Below are positions 17,688-26,929 of a DNA stretch of 64,000 nucleotides, in pieces (position 1 is the stretch's first letter; each line of letters begins with the position of its first letter). A program made the translations under genes and the position numbers. This DNA is from Pseudomaricurvus alkylphenolicus (GTDB taxonomy: Bacteria; Pseudomonadota; Gammaproteobacteria; Pseudomonadales; Cellvibrionaceae). The DNA is taken from assembly GCF_011683955.1 (NCBI RefSeq), contig NZ_JAAQPI010000004.1, positions 186,001-250,000 on the forward strand, in the 5' to 3' direction. The notes beneath the pieces are model-generated. The model searched no databases. It worked only from the letters and a program-made list of their open reading frames with translations, and was not told where the DNA came from.

Positions 17688-19652
17688 TCACGACATCGCC
17701 AGGATCTGCTTGGCGGCGCGCTCGCCCTCATGACAGGCATTGGTCCACAGCTGCTCGCCTGACAGTTCAGAGTGAGCAAACCGAACCCGACCATAGCCCT
17801 CACGAACCACATCCCGAGGGGCGGGGCGGCCGTCCTTTCCAAAAAAGAAGCCCGGCTGCGGTGCCACATAAGCGTGTCCCCAGCGATTGGTGATCAGGCC
17901 CGCAATATCTTTTTTGGCATCAAATCCGTATGGACCAAACATTTCGGTCATCTGCTTGCGCAAACGATACTCAATATCCCGATAGCTCATGCTGAACAAC
18001 GAGGCTCTCGCGATGCTGCCCTGGGCCTGGATAGGCAGCCCCTTGTCGGAGACTTCATCGGTAAACGTGTTATAGAAGGTCAGCGTCGTCGGTAAATCCG
18101 GATCTAAAGGCATATGGCGTCCGTCGATATTCATGGGAGCGCGGACATTGGTAAACCAGCCAAAGCCTTCAAACCAACGCGCGGCCGTAATGCCCAGGCG
18201 TTCCATAAAACGCCAATTGCGAACCGCCAGATTCATCACCAACATGGGCGCATGGAAGAACTCGCCCATGGCCCAACGCAAATCTTCCGGCGCATCCCGA
18301 ATTACGTGCTTGTTAATCCACTGACCACCCGCCATCACCACATGTTTGGCTTTTATTCGTGTGGGAGTATGTGTGGCATTGTCGATGTAGGTCACATTAA
18401 CACTATCGGCCGACTCCGCGGGCCCTTCGTGCTCTACAGAGACTGCGGTTGAATTGACTCTTATACGCAAATCCTGCCCTTTACGATCCAGCGAAGACCA
18501 GTTGATATTGCCGTAGACAATGTCGTGCAGATTGTCTTGGCCTTCAATGGAATCGGGAATCATTTTTTTAACAAAATGGCGGGCGATGGCCGCGTTACCA
18601 CCGGGAAAGCTTACCAAGTTAAGGTCGTAATCGCCCAGTGGGTTAGAGTGCCCATTCGCTCGTGGCACATCACTGACGCCCGGCATGCCAAACGAAAGCG
18701 CCCCGAGTGCCGAAATCACATCCGTACCCAGCCCGGGGCCATGGGCAGCCATCATCGGATTCAGATAGTTCAGTACGTGGGGATCGCCAACACCAACCTC
18801 GTTGGTGATAAACTCCTTGTAGGTCATGGAATCCAGCCATTGTTCCCAATGCTTGCGAGCGCTTGCGCCCTTGTAGTTTTCCAACGCCAACATTTCCTGT
18901 TTGGCACGTTCAGAAATTGGCGCATCCCTGAAGCCGTTATCCCACGGATTAATCGCCCAGGAGCCTTTACCGTTTTTGTCCTTGTAGTAGTAACCCAATG
19001 TCGCCGTGTGCTTGAACAACTGCATAGCATCGTAGTTGTCTTCAGTAAACTTTAGCGGCTTATCGGTACCGGACGCCTTGTATTCAAATTTGAGCGCATT
19101 GGGGCTGTTCTTGCCTGGGAGCCCCAGATCAAACCAAACAGGGTGATAGAAGAAACCGGCTTTCTCGGCCTCTTCCGGAGGCCACAAGGTACCGTTCGAA
19201 CCCTGAGGTGCATGCAAGTGATACCCATCCACCACCATTTCATTCTGCTTGCCCTCCCCACCGAAAATGGGATGGTTTTCAACCATCAGCACCTTGCCTT
19301 TACCCTCTTTCAGATAGGTAAACGCTGTCATCAGCCCGGCAAAGCCTCCGCCCACAATCACGAGATCGTATTCCTCACCGGAATCCATCATCTTCGCGGG
19401 AATATCCTTCCATAGCCCGTCGCGAATGGAATGAGCGCCGTTGACGACTTCGTGAGTATTGCCGTTTGAACGAGCATAGTCTCCGACACCGCCGGGACCT
19501 GTCCATTGATTATCCAGACCTTGAGAGCGAGCGTGAGTGGATACCCCGGCTGTCGCGCCCGCCAGAAGTGCGGCGCCACTGCCCTTTAACACACCTGACG
19601 TAAAGTCCCGTCGAGTGATCGCGGTGTTCATGCCCAGTTTTGATTCGCTCAT
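17688..19652 (-). CDS. Tat-exported FAD-dependent oxidoreductase (spermidine-dehydrogenase-like)
   Basis: 654 residues. A twin-arginine signal (TRRDFTSGVLKGSGAALLAG, about 14-33) predicts folded export to the periplasm. After it, the Rossmann dinucleotide motif DLVIVGGGFAGLMTA binds FAD, then HLHAPQGSNGTLWPP and a C-terminal GWGY-like segment RWGHAYVAPQPG. The overall shape matches NAD(P)-binding/SpdH-like amine or alcohol oxidoreductases, but the substrate is not readable. It is divergent from the TetR gene, shares its operators, and is likely co-regulated with the TonB receptor, suggesting that the receptor's cargo is oxidised in the periplasm. Confidence 0.8.
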   Translation of the reverse strand: MSESKLGMNTAITRRDFTSGVLKGSGAALLAGATAGVSTHARSQGLDNQWTGPGGVGDYARSNGNTHEVVNGAHSIRDGLWKDIPAKMMDSGEEYDLVIVGGGFAGLMTAFTYLKEGKGKVLMVENHPIFGGEGKQNEMVVDGYHLHAPQGSNGTLWPPEEAEKAGFFYHPVWFDLGLPGKNSPNALKFEYKASGTDKPLKFTEDNYDAMQLFKHTATLGYYYKDKNGKGSWAINPWDNGFRDAPISERAKQEMLALENYKGASARKHWEQWLDSMTYKEFITNEVGVGDPHVLNYLNPMMAAHGPGLGTDVISALGALSFGMPGVSDVPRANGHSNPLGDYDLNLVSFPGGNAAIARHFVKKMIPDSIEGQDNLHDIVYGNINWSSLDRKGQDLRIRVNSTAVSVEHEGPAESADSVNVTYIDNATHTPTRIKAKHVVMAGGQWINKHVIRDAPEDLRWAMGEFFHAPMLVMNLAVRNWRFMERLGITAARWFEGFGWFTNVRAPMNIDGRHMPLDPDLPTTLTFYNTFTDEVSDKGLPIQAQGSIARASLFSMSYRDIEYRLRKQMTEMFGPYGFDAKKDIAGLITNRWGHAYVAPQPGFFFGKDGRPAPRDVVREGYGRVRFAHSELSGEQLWTNACHEGERAAKQILAMS

Positions 19653-19707
19653 TTGAATACTCTCTCCGCAGTGTCTCTGGTATTAGTTGCTGCCCGGTTT
19701 TTAATTG

Positions 19708-19752
19708 CCGTCATTTGACGGCCTTTAATTAATTTATACCGTCGGCCGACGG
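19708..19752. promoter_or_regulatory. Two CCGTC-N4-GACGG operators upstream of the FAD oxidoreductase
   Basis: CCGTCATTTGACGG at 19708-19721 and the perfect palindrome CCGTCGGCCGACGG at 19739-19752, 31 bp apart start to start, 56 and 87 bp before the minus-strand ATG. The spacing of about three helical turns puts both on the same DNA face. Confidence 0.8.
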
Positions 19753-19851
19753 TGTGTCAATGGAAAATTAGGTCGCAAGTTATTTTGTTAAAATTCAATC
19801 ACTTAGATAAAGACACGCCCCTATTCATCCGTTCAGAGGGGTGTTAGACTT

Positions 19852-19865
19852 CCGTCTATCGACGG
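19852..19865. promoter_or_regulatory. CCGTC-N4-GACGG operator before the TetR gene
   Basis: CCGTCTATCGACGG lies 38 bp before the regulator's ATG, in the position expected for autorepression. Confidence 0.75.
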
Positions 19866-19902
19866 CATACCGCTCATAATTAAGACCAAGAGGTTGAATT
19901 CC

Positions 19903-20544
19903 ATGCCAGCAACAACCGCTCCCACCAAGAAAACAGACGGCAGAAGAACAGAGCGTGCAAGTTCGAAACGACGACGCCTGGACATTTTGGAAGCGGCCCG
20001 CTTGATCTTCAGCGAGGAAGGGTATGATCAACTGACCCTCAGAAATGTGGCCTCCAAGGTTGGCATCCACCTGAAGACACTGCAGCACTATTTCCCCTCC
20101 AAGGAGGAATTGGTGCAGTCGATGTTGATTTACCATGATGAAACTTATGCCCAGGCCTATGAGTACTTGCGTTTGGAATCAGACGATCCCGAAGAACTGT
20201 TTCGCAAGGCCATGGCATTTTTGATCAAGGACGACAAGGACAGGCAGACAGCGGGATTTTTCTACCAGCTTTGGGCGCGGGCACACAATGACGAACATGC
20301 CAATTCCGTAATGCATGGCATGTACCGCAACCACTGCAGCAATATCGAAAAGTTGATGGAACCCCTCAATCCCGACCTGCCCAAGCAGGCCCGCAAGCAG
20401 CGGGCGATTATGATTATTTCGATGATCGAAGGGTTGATGTTGATGATCGGCTACGGAAAGAAAAAGCCCTGGGGAGTGGGAAATCTCGAACAACAAACCA
20501 TAGAGCTGGCGGTTAAGTTGGCGAAGGATCCAGATATCATCTGA
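19903..20544 (+). CDS. TetR-family regulator of the TonB/oxidoreductase unit
   Basis: 213 residues from the ATG at 19903, which has AAGAGG 9 bp upstream; an in-frame TTG at 19894 is less likely. The N-terminal helix-turn-helix reads through LTLRNVASKVGIHLKTLQHYF, the classical TetR pattern; the C-terminal ligand domain is family-specific. It is divergent from the FAD oxidoreductase, and three copies of the CCGTC palindrome sit between them, with two more at the TonB receptor. It is therefore the best candidate to bind that motif. The ligand is unknown, possibly the transported compound or its oxidation product. Confidence 0.9.
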   Translation: MPATTAPTKKTDGRRTERASSKRRRLDILEAARLIFSEEGYDQLTLRNVASKVGIHLKTLQHYFPSKEELVQSMLIYHDETYAQAYEYLRLESDDPEELFRKAMAFLIKDDKDRQTAGFFYQLWARAHNDEHANSVMHGMYRNHCSNIEKLMEPLNPDLPKQARKQRAIMIISMIEGLMLMIGYGKKKPWGVGNLEQQTIELAVKLAKDPDII

Positions 20545-20568
20545 ATCCCCGCAATAACACTTTCTCTT

Positions 20569-21042
20569 TTAGCGACTCGCTACGTCGAACTCGCCGGGCA
20601 CGTACATTTCCCCGTGGGACCACCACTCACCGTCGATACGCTCCCACAGGAATAACATTTTAAACACAAACGGCTGCATGCCGGATTCTTTCGGCGGCGT
20701 CACGTAGAAATTTACCCAATCCCAACCAAGATCGCCTTTGACCTTGGTTTTGTAGGATTTGATTTTGACTTCTGCACCGATTATCTCATTGTAAACCGGG
20801 CGCAGTTCGTTTCGACCTTCGTGGGTGTGTCCCTCAGGATCGGTTGACACAACCTGATCCAGATAGAAACGTGTCAAAATTGGCTCGGGATCGTTATTGT
20901 GAAAAGCCTGCTCTTTCATGTCGTACTTCTCTCTAATCTGTTGCTTGAATGATTCCAACTCATTCACACCCGCACAGGCCGACAGTGATACGGACAGACA
21001 AAAAGCAGACGCTAGACGCAGCGCACTCTTCAAGATTTTCAT
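20569..21042 (-). CDS. NTF2/SnoaL-like lipoprotein
   Basis: 157 residues. A lipoprotein signal ends in SLSAC with the lipidated Cys at 23. The mature part has an NTF2-like appearance: AFHNNDPEPILTRFYLDQVV, then DPEGHTHEGRNELRPVY and WVNFYV segments, like DUF4440/SnoaL proteins. It probably binds a small ligand at the membrane; no catalytic residue is evident. GGAGA precedes the ATG. It converges on the TetR gene with a 24-bp gap and is otherwise isolated. Confidence 0.75.
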   Translation of the reverse strand: MKILKSALRLASAFCLSVSLSACAGVNELESFKQQIREKYDMKEQAFHNNDPEPILTRFYLDQVVSTDPEGHTHEGRNELRPVYNEIIGAEVKIKSYKTKVKGDLGWDWVNFYVTPPKESGMQPFVFKMLFLWERIDGEWWSHGEMYVPGEFDVASR

Positions 21043-21432
21043 GATTTTTCTCCAAACGGTTTTTGATGGATGCGCTGGAAATCAGACGCTCTATTCAATG
21101 TAGTGTCTGAGAGCGATCGGAGACAATCATCGATTCTGATGAGCAGGCCCTGTCATTAACACCTCAGCAGCAACAGTCTTTTGCCAATGTTTTTGACTGC
21201 TGGAACTTGCACAGAAAACAGGTGTGTGCCGATGATCCGTACCACAACATCGCCGCAACTGTTGATAATGACGCAACTCATCCATCAATGTCATCACATC
21301 GTTATTCAGTTGATGCTGCAAGGCCATCTCAATATAGGAATGATAGTAATCGGCAATGGCTTGTCGCCCTTGGGGGTTCTGAATTGGTCAAACCCCCACC
21401 CCTGGACTATATTGGAGGCATGGAGGTGTCAG
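21043..21432. other. 390-bp spacer without a confident gene
   Basis: Between the divergent lipoprotein and the small gene at 21433. It holds a possible minus-strand short frame (21127-21327) and is otherwise featureless. A C-rich run (CCCCCACCCC) lies near 21400. Confidence 0.4.
21127..21327 (-). CDS. Doubtful small frame, possible gene remnant
   Basis: 66 codons from an ATG without a ribosome-binding site. The frame is open further upstream (through GRQAIADYYHSYIE) to a stop, with no better start. The hydrophilic, helix-prone composition looks protein-like, which could mean the C-terminal remnant of a lost gene. No family is recognised. Confidence 0.2.
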   Translation of the reverse strand: MALQHQLNNDVMTLMDELRHYQQLRRCCGTDHRHTPVFCASSSSQKHWQKTVAAEVLMTGPAHQNR

Positions 21433-21753
21433 ATGTCCACGGCCGTCCCACTCACCGCTGGAACCGAGATTGCCCGCAGTTTTGCTGCGAGTACGGTGTC
21501 CTCTGCGGAACCGGCCACTCCCGACCTGCCCCGATCTGATCCCTTTGCCTCCGACACCCTTACCCTATCCCGCCTTGCCCGCGAGCGGCAGCAGAATGAG
21601 ACCCTCGTCAACGACAGCGCCGGTGCTGAAGTGCCAGAATCCGGCGATGAATCGGTGTCAGTGTCGTCGAGCACGGGGCAGAGCAGCTCCCGCGGTGGTC
21701 TGGCGCAGCAGGAAGCCATTGCCTTGTACCAGCGGGTCGCCAGCCTGTTGTGA
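21433..21753 (+). CDS. Small unrecognised protein, 106 residues
   Basis: GGAGG lies 6 bp before the ATG at 21433, which decides the start. The protein has a Ser/Thr/Ala-rich, probably disordered first half (to about residue 70) and a short C-terminal helix with QQEAIALYQRVASLL. There is no signal peptide, membrane segment or Cys motif. It precedes the 264-residue unknown gene by 110 bp on the same strand and may be its partner. I do not recognise it. Confidence 0.5.
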   Translation: MSTAVPLTAGTEIARSFAASTVSSAEPATPDLPRSDPFASDTLTLSRLARERQQNETLVNDSAGAEVPESGDESVSVSSSTGQSSSRGGLAQQEAIALYQRVASLL

Positions 21754-21863
21754 ATTTCGGCCACTGTTGGCAAGGGAAGCAAGTTTCAATACACTCCGAT
21801 ACTGTTACACCAAAACTTGGCGCCGCCGATGCAGAAGGCTGCCACCAACGCATAACAATAACC

Positions 21864-22658
21864 ATGTTTACAAAATCAAGGTTTTCCAAATCCGGTTTGT
21901 TTAAGTCCAGGAAGCAGGCGAACGAATCAGCTGCCGCCTCAGACCTTCCTGCGGCATCTGTTTCTGAGACACTGAACCCCTGCCGGGCAGGCAATAGGCG
22001 GTTTTTGTTGGCCGGGGATCAACAGCAGCAGCTTCTCGAACGCATGCTGCTCGACTGCCTGCGGCAAGGTCGGGCGGCGGTACTGTTCAGCATTTACGAC
22101 TATCTGGACCAACCCGATAGCCTGCAGTCACTGTGCGACAGGGCGGGTGCCAGTGTCCGCATTCGTCACTTTTCCGTGGCGGAACTCCCCTCTCATTCCA
22201 TCGACCCGGCTGCCGCGGAAGTCTGGCTGGTTGCCCCCTGTTCCGGCACCACCGAGGGCAGTAACCAACTGGAGATTATCGAGTTTTTATGCTGGTACTC
22301 GAAATCTTTGTTCGGTATTGCAGCCGAACAGGCTCCGGTCTTGTTTATGGAAGGCTTTGACCATGACGAGTTGTTGGACGACCCGGATGTCATGGTGTCC
22401 TTGAGTATCATTGAACATCGCCGCCACCCGTTGGTCATGAAGAATCGCTGGATGAGTCTCAACAGTCATCAGATCCTGTGCGAACGTGAATATATTCAGG
22501 TCATTTCAAGAACCGAGCATGATGCTCTGCAAAACGAGTTGCGCCGACATGGACTGCGCGGCGACATTGGCAAACTCACTGATGATCAAATCCTGATCCT
22601 GCAACAGTGGGATACGGTTGACAGTGCGCTGACACATCTGCCACCGCTGCGTTTTTAA
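21864..22658 (+). CDS. Unrecognised protein, about 264 residues
   Basis: Start taken at the ATG 21864; upstream in-frame codons to 21750 look non-coding. After a basic N-terminal stretch it has an alpha/beta pattern (RFLLAGDQQQQLLERMLLDCL, then VLFSIYDYLD), an acidic FMEGFDHDELLDDPDV, and a C-terminal helix. The predicted protein is soluble and has no known motif. The last 4 bases overlap the convergent binding-protein gene. Function not assigned. Confidence 0.6.
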   Translation: MFTKSRFSKSGLFKSRKQANESAAASDLPAASVSETLNPCRAGNRRFLLAGDQQQQLLERMLLDCLRQGRAAVLFSIYDYLDQPDSLQSLCDRAGASVRIRHFSVAELPSHSIDPAAAEVWLVAPCSGTTEGSNQLEIIEFLCWYSKSLFGIAAEQAPVLFMEGFDHDELLDDPDVMVSLSIIEHRRHPLVMKNRWMSLNSHQILCEREYIQVISRTEHDALQNELRRHGLRGDIGKLTDDQILILQQWDTVDSALTHLPPLRF

Positions 22659-23587
22659 CGGGGCTCGTTTATGAGCGGCTCAGCATCTTCCGTCGCCACG
22701 TTTTCCTGCAGTGGCCTGTAGAGATATTGATCCACATCGTAGGGAAAATCCAACATATGAGGATTGTCCAGCTCAAAAACCCTGCGTTTGTGAAGCTCCA
22801 CGAAGTCCACACTGGGCTGGTAATACTTCAGCCCCAACTCCTGCACTAAACCTTTGCGGTGCGCAATTTTCAGTCCTTTCAAAATCCACTCAGCCAGTTC
22901 CTTATTGCTGGCATGGGTATAGAAAAAACGCGGAAAGGGATAATACAGAACAAAGGATTTGTCGTAACTCAGATCTTCGATATGGCGGTGAGCACGGTAT
23001 TCGCGGTACAACTCGCTGGCTCCACGACAAAAAAAGTCGATGCGATTCTTCGCAACCATTTTAAACAAGCTCTCGAAATTGGACATCTCCAACACGTTAA
23101 AACCGTTGTAGCGCAATACTTCGACATCACGCCAGCCTTTGCCCTGACCGTGCACATAATCCAGTAGTTGATCCAGTGATTCGACAGAACCCAGCTCTCG
23201 CTCCAGAGATGATGACATAAAACACACCCGGTAACCGTGAATACCGAGATTGACGGGGAAAGGGATAGCAATGAGGTTGTGTTGAGAATATTCTTTTTTG
23301 TAACCCAGCGAAGCGACAAAACCTGGAATCGAGTTGTTGCCAATCATCGCCACTGTGCGGGCATTATTGATGGATGGAACCGGCTTTAGCGTGACTTTCG
23401 GCAGCGACGGATCCTGCTCCAACGCCAACTTAAGCAGCTGCAAGTCATAGACAAAACGCGCGTCCCCTTCGTGTTCCTGTGCACGATAGTGGACCACAAT
23501 CCCGGCGTTAACACTGGAACACAGCACCCCTGCCAGGATAGATCCCAGTAGAGAAAGCCGGAAAACCCTATTTAAGATGCACCGCAT
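22655..23587 (-). CDS. Periplasmic solute-binding-like protein (SBP family 3 type)
   Basis: About 310 residues from the ATG at 23587, where MRCILNRVFRLSLLGSILAG forms a signal peptide. The mature part reads like the transporter-independent family 3 binding folds common in marine Gammaproteobacteria: an early VVHYR strand, GYRVCFMSSS, a middle FESLFKMVAKNRIDFFCRGAS and a late FFYTHASNKELAEWILKGL. No permease is nearby, so it may be a sensor or a stray uptake component. Its start lies 20 bp inside the end of the GntR gene, suggesting coupled translation. Confidence 0.7.
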   Translation of the reverse strand: MRCILNRVFRLSLLGSILAGVLCSSVNAGIVVHYRAQEHEGDARFVYDLQLLKLALEQDPSLPKVTLKPVPSINNARTVAMIGNNSIPGFVASLGYKKEYSQHNLIAIPFPVNLGIHGYRVCFMSSSLERELGSVESLDQLLDYVHGQGKGWRDVEVLRYNGFNVLEMSNFESLFKMVAKNRIDFFCRGASELYREYRAHRHIEDLSYDKSFVLYYPFPRFFYTHASNKELAEWILKGLKIAHRKGLVQELGLKYYQPSVDFVELHKRRVFELDNPHMLDFPYDVDQYLYRPLQENVATEDAEPLINEPR

Positions 23588-24287
23588 AAACAAAGTTTTC
23601 GGTACTACAGTAGGCCTGGCTGCACTCCACCACACGACCGTCAATATTGATGCTTTGGCGCTCCACCATCAGCACCGGGGAACCCGCCGGCAGCCCCAGC
23701 TGTTTGGCGTATTCCTTGGGCAGGGCTGTCGCATGCAGTTCATCTTTTACCGACACAATACTGATGCCATATTTCTCCTGATAGAGGATATACAGAGCGT
23801 TGGGCAGTTCGGTTTGCTTGTCAATATCAGGAAATACAGACAGGGGTTGGATAACCTTCTCAACGATGGCCGGCTCGCCATTGAGATAGCGCACCCGCAA
23901 CAGTTCCACCACCTGGGTTTTACCTTCCAGGCCGAGCTTTTTGCGCTCCTCTTTGGTGGGTGCGCGGCGCGATGAGCCCAGCACCTCGGTTTCGGGGATC
24001 ATACTCTCGCCCTGGGGTTCTCGAAGGCGAAAGAAGCGGAACAGAGAGCTTTCCTGGGTATGCTCCGCCACATAAGTGCCCTTGCCCTGGCGTCGCTCCA
24101 GCAGGTTTTCAGCCACCATATGGTTGAGAGCCTTGCGTACCGTGCCCTGGCTGACGCCCAGTTCCGCCGCCAGCGCCATTTCACTGGGCAAGGGTTCCGA
24201 GGGTTTCCAGTAGCCCTCGACCAGACGCTCGGTCAGCAGGTCGTAAACTTGCTTGTACAGTGGCTGGAAACCTTTGCTCAACGACAT
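23568..24287 (-). CDS. GntR/HutC-family regulator with UTRA domain
   Basis: 239 residues. The N-terminal winged helix is PSEMALAAELGVSQGTVRKALNHMV with the following wing ERRQGKGTYV; the C-terminal UTRA ligand-binding domain is evident in VVELLRVRYLNGEPAIVEK. HutC-type regulators bind a sugar or acid and repress nearby uptake genes. AAGGG precedes the ATG. It sits beside a TonB receptor, and palindromes of the form GTCTT-N4-AAGAY occur at four downstream promoters, so it is the best candidate to control region 24455-35277. None of these lie at its own promoter. Confidence 0.9.
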   Translation of the reverse strand: MSLSKGFQPLYKQVYDLLTERLVEGYWKPSEPLPSEMALAAELGVSQGTVRKALNHMVAENLLERRQGKGTYVAEHTQESSLFRFFRLREPQGESMIPETEVLGSSRRAPTKEERKKLGLEGKTQVVELLRVRYLNGEPAIVEKVIQPLSVFPDIDKQTELPNALYILYQEKYGISIVSVKDELHATALPKEYAKQLGLPAGSPVLMVERQSINIDGRVVECSQAYCSTENFVYAVHLK

Positions 24288-24324
24288 TGAATACCCTTAC
24301 TTGCAATCCTGGAGCCGCGAAAAA

Positions 24325-24350
24325 CGCGATAGTTGGCACTCATTATCGCG
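24325..24350. promoter_or_regulatory. Inverted repeat upstream of the GntR gene
   Basis: CGCGATA at 24325-24331 pairs with TATCGCG at 24344-24350 across a 12-nt spacer, 38 bp before the GntR ATG. It could be an autoregulatory site of a sequence unlike the GTCTT family. Confidence 0.35.
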
Positions 24351-24393
24351 ATATGGCCGACAGGGGTCAAAGGATTGTCGGTTGGCGGCCCGG

Positions 24394-24417
24394 AAAAATC
24401 GGGGGGCTTAGCCCCCC
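24394..24417 (-). terminator. Rho-independent terminator of the TonB receptor gene
   Basis: Perfect stem GGGGGGC-TTA-GCCCCCC (24401-24417), followed on the minus strand by GATTTTT. It lies about 40 bp after the receptor stop at 24455. Confidence 0.8.
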
Positions 24418-24454
24418 GGCCTGACAGGCCCAAGCATAGACAGTCGCTACAAGT

Positions 24455-26854
24455 TTAGAAAGAGGCGCGGAATGCCGCCCCAAAGTAACGCTCCGCGTCG
24501 CGGGGCACCTGGTAGCGGAAGCCGTCACCACTGTAAGTGGTTACATACTCCTCATCGCCCAAGTTCTTGCCGATCAGCGAGATACGATAGCGATCATCGT
24601 CAAATGAGAAACCGATGCTGGCGTTGAAGATATCGTATTCGGGCAGTACGGCCGCCGGATTTTCCGAACCATCGTTGCCAGGCAGCGTTGCCACCTGCTC
24701 GTCAGTATGAACGAAGGAGCCATTCAGGATGATGTCCATATTCTCCATCGGAATCACGTACTCGGCCATAAGCGAGTACTTGAGCTCCGGTGCAAAGGGC
24801 ACGGGCAGTCCGGAACGATCCGAGCAAGAGGTGGCCTCCAGAGGGCAATTAAACTTGTCGATCTCTGCCTCGATGGAGGCGATACCACCGTAGAACGTCA
24901 GGTTTTCCATGGGACGCCAGGTGAAATCCAGCTCGATACCCTCGGTGGTGACATCACCGGCATTGGTCAGGCGAGTGATGCAGGTGCCGTCTGAGCAGTC
25001 AAAGTTGTTTGCCTGAAAGTCCGAAATCTCGGTGCGGAAAATCGCTGCGTTCAGGATCAGGGTATCGGCGGTGTACTTCCAGCCCAGCTCCAGTGCGTCG
25101 GAGGTCTCTTCTGAGATGGGCGCGGCATCGTCACCATTGGCCTTAAAGTTATAGTAGATGTTAAAGCCCGGGCCCTTGTAACCCTGGGAGGCGGTGGCAT
25201 AAACCATGGATTCTTCATTGAGATCCCACTGGAAGCCGAGCTTGCCGGAGACATTGGTTTCATCCGCTTTGCCAGAGAAATCGGTATTCTCGGTGGCTGG
25301 TCGAACGCCTACACCACGGCGACCAAATTCGTCATTACTGCGACGTTTATGACTGTATTCAATCTCATCGTCGGTATAGCGCAAACCAAACAGGACTCGC
25401 ATGTCGTCACTGACATTGACCTTACCGTCACCAAAAAAGGCCCAGTTGTTAAATTCCGTGCGCATATGAGCCGTGGCAGAGACAATATCGTTGGCGTTAC
25501 AGGTGACACCCAGGCTCTCGGTAAAGCCTTCGATGTCCGCCAGGGCATTCTCAAGTTCAGAACCGCTGAGGGTTTCGTTGGCGTACCAGGTCATGGCCTG
25601 GTTCAGCTGGCCATTGTTGTTCTGGCAGCTGGCATCACGGGTAAAGCTGCGCTCAGACTCGATGTTCCAATAAAAGGCGCCCAGCTGGTATTCAATAAAC
25701 TCACCCACCGGTGAGGCAAGACGGAACTCCTGGGAAAGTTGGCGCCATTCCTGGGGACCAATGTCGTGCAGCTGAAAAGGCACGCCGAATACGGGTTCAG
25801 TGCTGTCACCCGCGATGGAGGTAAAATCACCTTCACGGATCTCTGTGTTGTCCCAGGCGCGATAAGCGGTAATGGAGGTGAACTCATATTCACCCATGGT
25901 CTTATTGATCTGTACGGAGAAGGCAGTGGTTTCGTCCAGAGTGACGGTGGTCAGATCGTGATCGACCTTGCGCAAACCCAGATCCAGATCGGCCTTGCCG
26001 TTTACGATACCATTGCTGTCCGGCGCAGCCGGAGAATCAGGGTTGCGGCCACTGGGCAACAGCTCCAGATCGGTACAGCACTCGTCCTCAGCCTCGTAAC
26101 GCTCAACAATAAACAACATATTGAGGTCTTCGGCCGCATCGAACTCCAACATACCACGCAGGCCCTGGCGGTCGTAACCGTTGGTCATTTGATTGTTGAA
26201 TTCGTTTTTGATGTAGCCGTCAAACTGCTTGTCCAGCACGGTCAAACTACCGCGGGTACGGTCGGTTAGGGGGCCAGACACCATTGCTTTAAGACTGTAT
26301 TCGTTGTCCTGGAAAATCTGCGCTTCCACAGAGCCTTCGAACTCGTCGCCGGGACGTTTGGTGGTCATATTTACCACACCGGCGGAGGCATTTTTGCCAA
26401 ACAGGGTGCCCTGAGGCCCTCGCAGGACTTCCACCCGTTCCAGGTCGTAAAGATCACCGAAGGCCTGTCCGGAACGGCCCAGTACCACACCATCCACCAC
26501 GGTGGAGACGCTGGGCTCAGCGGCGATGCTGAATGAAATGGTTCCAATACCACGAATGGTCAGCGCAGAGTTTCGGGTGGTATTGCCTTTACGGAAACTG
26601 ACCGAGGGTGCCATCTGCTGCAGGCCTTCGATGTTATTGGCAAAGGCGGCGTCGATCTGGTCAGAGTTCATCACGGTGACCGCTACGGGGACATCGCTGA
26701 GTTTTTCCTGGCGTTTCTGGGCGGTAACCACTACCTCTTCCAGCGCCCAACCGTCGTCCTTCTGTGCATAGCTGGCAGTGCTGAGTGCAAAACCGGCCAC
26801 CAAGGCCGTAGTGGTCGCAACCGCGCGGCTAATCGGATTCTTCTTTGGCATCAT
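24455..26854 (-). CDS. TonB-dependent receptor of the GntR regulon
   Basis: About 799 residues from the first of two ATGs at 26854, with AGGAG 7 bp upstream; longer starts have no ribosome-binding site. Signal peptide to about residue 30, TonB-box EEVVVTAQKRQEK, plug motif VLRGPQGTLFGKNASAGVVNM, and a barrel ending in RYFGAAFRASF. Four or more Cys in extracellular-loop-like segments (for example DECCTD and NFDCSDGTCITR) suggest disulfides. Adjacent GH31, symporter and oxygenase genes suggest it imports a glycoside or related sugar. An operator lies about 76 bp before the start. Confidence 0.92.
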   Translation of the reverse strand: MMPKKNPISRAVATTTALVAGFALSTASYAQKDDGWALEEVVVTAQKRQEKLSDVPVAVTVMNSDQIDAAFANNIEGLQQMAPSVSFRKGNTTRNSALTIRGIGTISFSIAAEPSVSTVVDGVVLGRSGQAFGDLYDLERVEVLRGPQGTLFGKNASAGVVNMTTKRPGDEFEGSVEAQIFQDNEYSLKAMVSGPLTDRTRGSLTVLDKQFDGYIKNEFNNQMTNGYDRQGLRGMLEFDAAEDLNMLFIVERYEAEDECCTDLELLPSGRNPDSPAAPDSNGIVNGKADLDLGLRKVDHDLTTVTLDETTAFSVQINKTMGEYEFTSITAYRAWDNTEIREGDFTSIAGDSTEPVFGVPFQLHDIGPQEWRQLSQEFRLASPVGEFIEYQLGAFYWNIESERSFTRDASCQNNNGQLNQAMTWYANETLSGSELENALADIEGFTESLGVTCNANDIVSATAHMRTEFNNWAFFGDGKVNVSDDMRVLFGLRYTDDEIEYSHKRRSNDEFGRRGVGVRPATENTDFSGKADETNVSGKLGFQWDLNEESMVYATASQGYKGPGFNIYYNFKANGDDAAPISEETSDALELGWKYTADTLILNAAIFRTEISDFQANNFDCSDGTCITRLTNAGDVTTEGIELDFTWRPMENLTFYGGIASIEAEIDKFNCPLEATSCSDRSGLPVPFAPELKYSLMAEYVIPMENMDIILNGSFVHTDEQVATLPGNDGSENPAAVLPEYDIFNASIGFSFDDDRYRISLIGKNLGDEEYVTTYSGDGFRYQVPRDAERYFGAAFRASF

Positions 26855-26929
26855 TGTTATCTCCTGAATCGTTGTAATTATTTCGCTGTGTATTCTTATA
26901 GCTTTGACCAACTCTATAATACATCTTAT

